From Planctomycetota bacterium (GTDB lineage Bacteria > Planctomycetota > B129-G9): 5,842 nt of DNA. The number at the start of each line of letters is the position of its first letter. Within the stretch, counting starts at the first letter, position 1. The stretch lies in NCBI GenBank assembly GCA_003644325.1, contig QNCA01000105.1, positions 1 through 5,842 on the forward strand. Reading direction: 5' to 3'. The notes beneath the pieces were generated by a model. The model was not told where the DNA came from. It did no database searches and saw only the letters and a program-made list of their open reading frames with translations. Positions 5,823 to 5,842 of the stretch are shown piece after piece. A program made the position numbers and the translations under genes.

Positions 5823-5842
5823 GGTGACTGTCACCGTAAGGC
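5823..5842 (-). repeat. Further palindrome of the repeat, cut by the window edge
   Basis: Another exact GGTGACTGTCACC occupies 5823-5835, adjoining the 85-nt unit, followed by seven bases to the window end. The left copy has a tail module (1-27) at the matching place, so the two flanking mosaics differ in composition. Confidence 0.75.

Overview
The window holds five protein-coding genes in two converging blocks, bracketed by inverted copies of a palindrome-rich intergenic repeat. It looks like chromosomal DNA from a Gram-negative, outer-membrane-bearing bacterium: three lipoprotein signal peptides, a peptidoglycan-precursor enzyme and fairly high GC. The DapF sequence style (FNSDGSE before MCGNGIRC) and the TPR lipoproteins suggest the Planctomycetota or a related PVC or candidate lineage, but that placement is an impression and was not tested.

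Layout. 1-112: mosaic repeat. 113-516: no convincing gene, but unusually dense in short perfect hairpins; possibly a structured RNA or leader region. 574-2031 (+): RqcH/Rqc2-type NFACT protein of ribosome-associated quality control, apparently lacking the helix-hairpin-helix domain. 2056-2084: a strong sigma70-type promoter, followed by two paralogous TPR lipoprotein genes (2123-2905 and 2932-3525, +). 3560-4738 (-): M48 metallopeptidase lipoprotein with a C-terminal beta-rich domain. 4838-5668 (-): diaminopimelate epimerase, dapF. 5680-5842: the same repeat family in inverted orientation.

How the genes relate. On the plus strand, rescue of stalled ribosomes is followed by envelope lipoproteins of unknown function under their own promoter. 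On the minus strand, dapF (meso-DAP for lysine and peptidoglycan) precedes an envelope protease of the BepA/LoiP/Oma1 type. The blocks converge with only 34 nt between the stop codons and no visible terminator. Four of the five products serve protein or envelope quality control or cell-wall synthesis, but a joint pathway is not shown by the sequence.

The most notable feature is the repeat. An 85-nt stretch at the left edge recurs inverted at the right edge with 82/85 identity. Both copies point the same conserved end (CAACTTGAG) inward, and on the right that end lies 11 nt from the dapF start codon. Both window ends fall inside repeat sequence, as expected if an assembly broke at a multi-copy element. 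No CRISPR array, tRNA, rRNA or transposase gene was seen.
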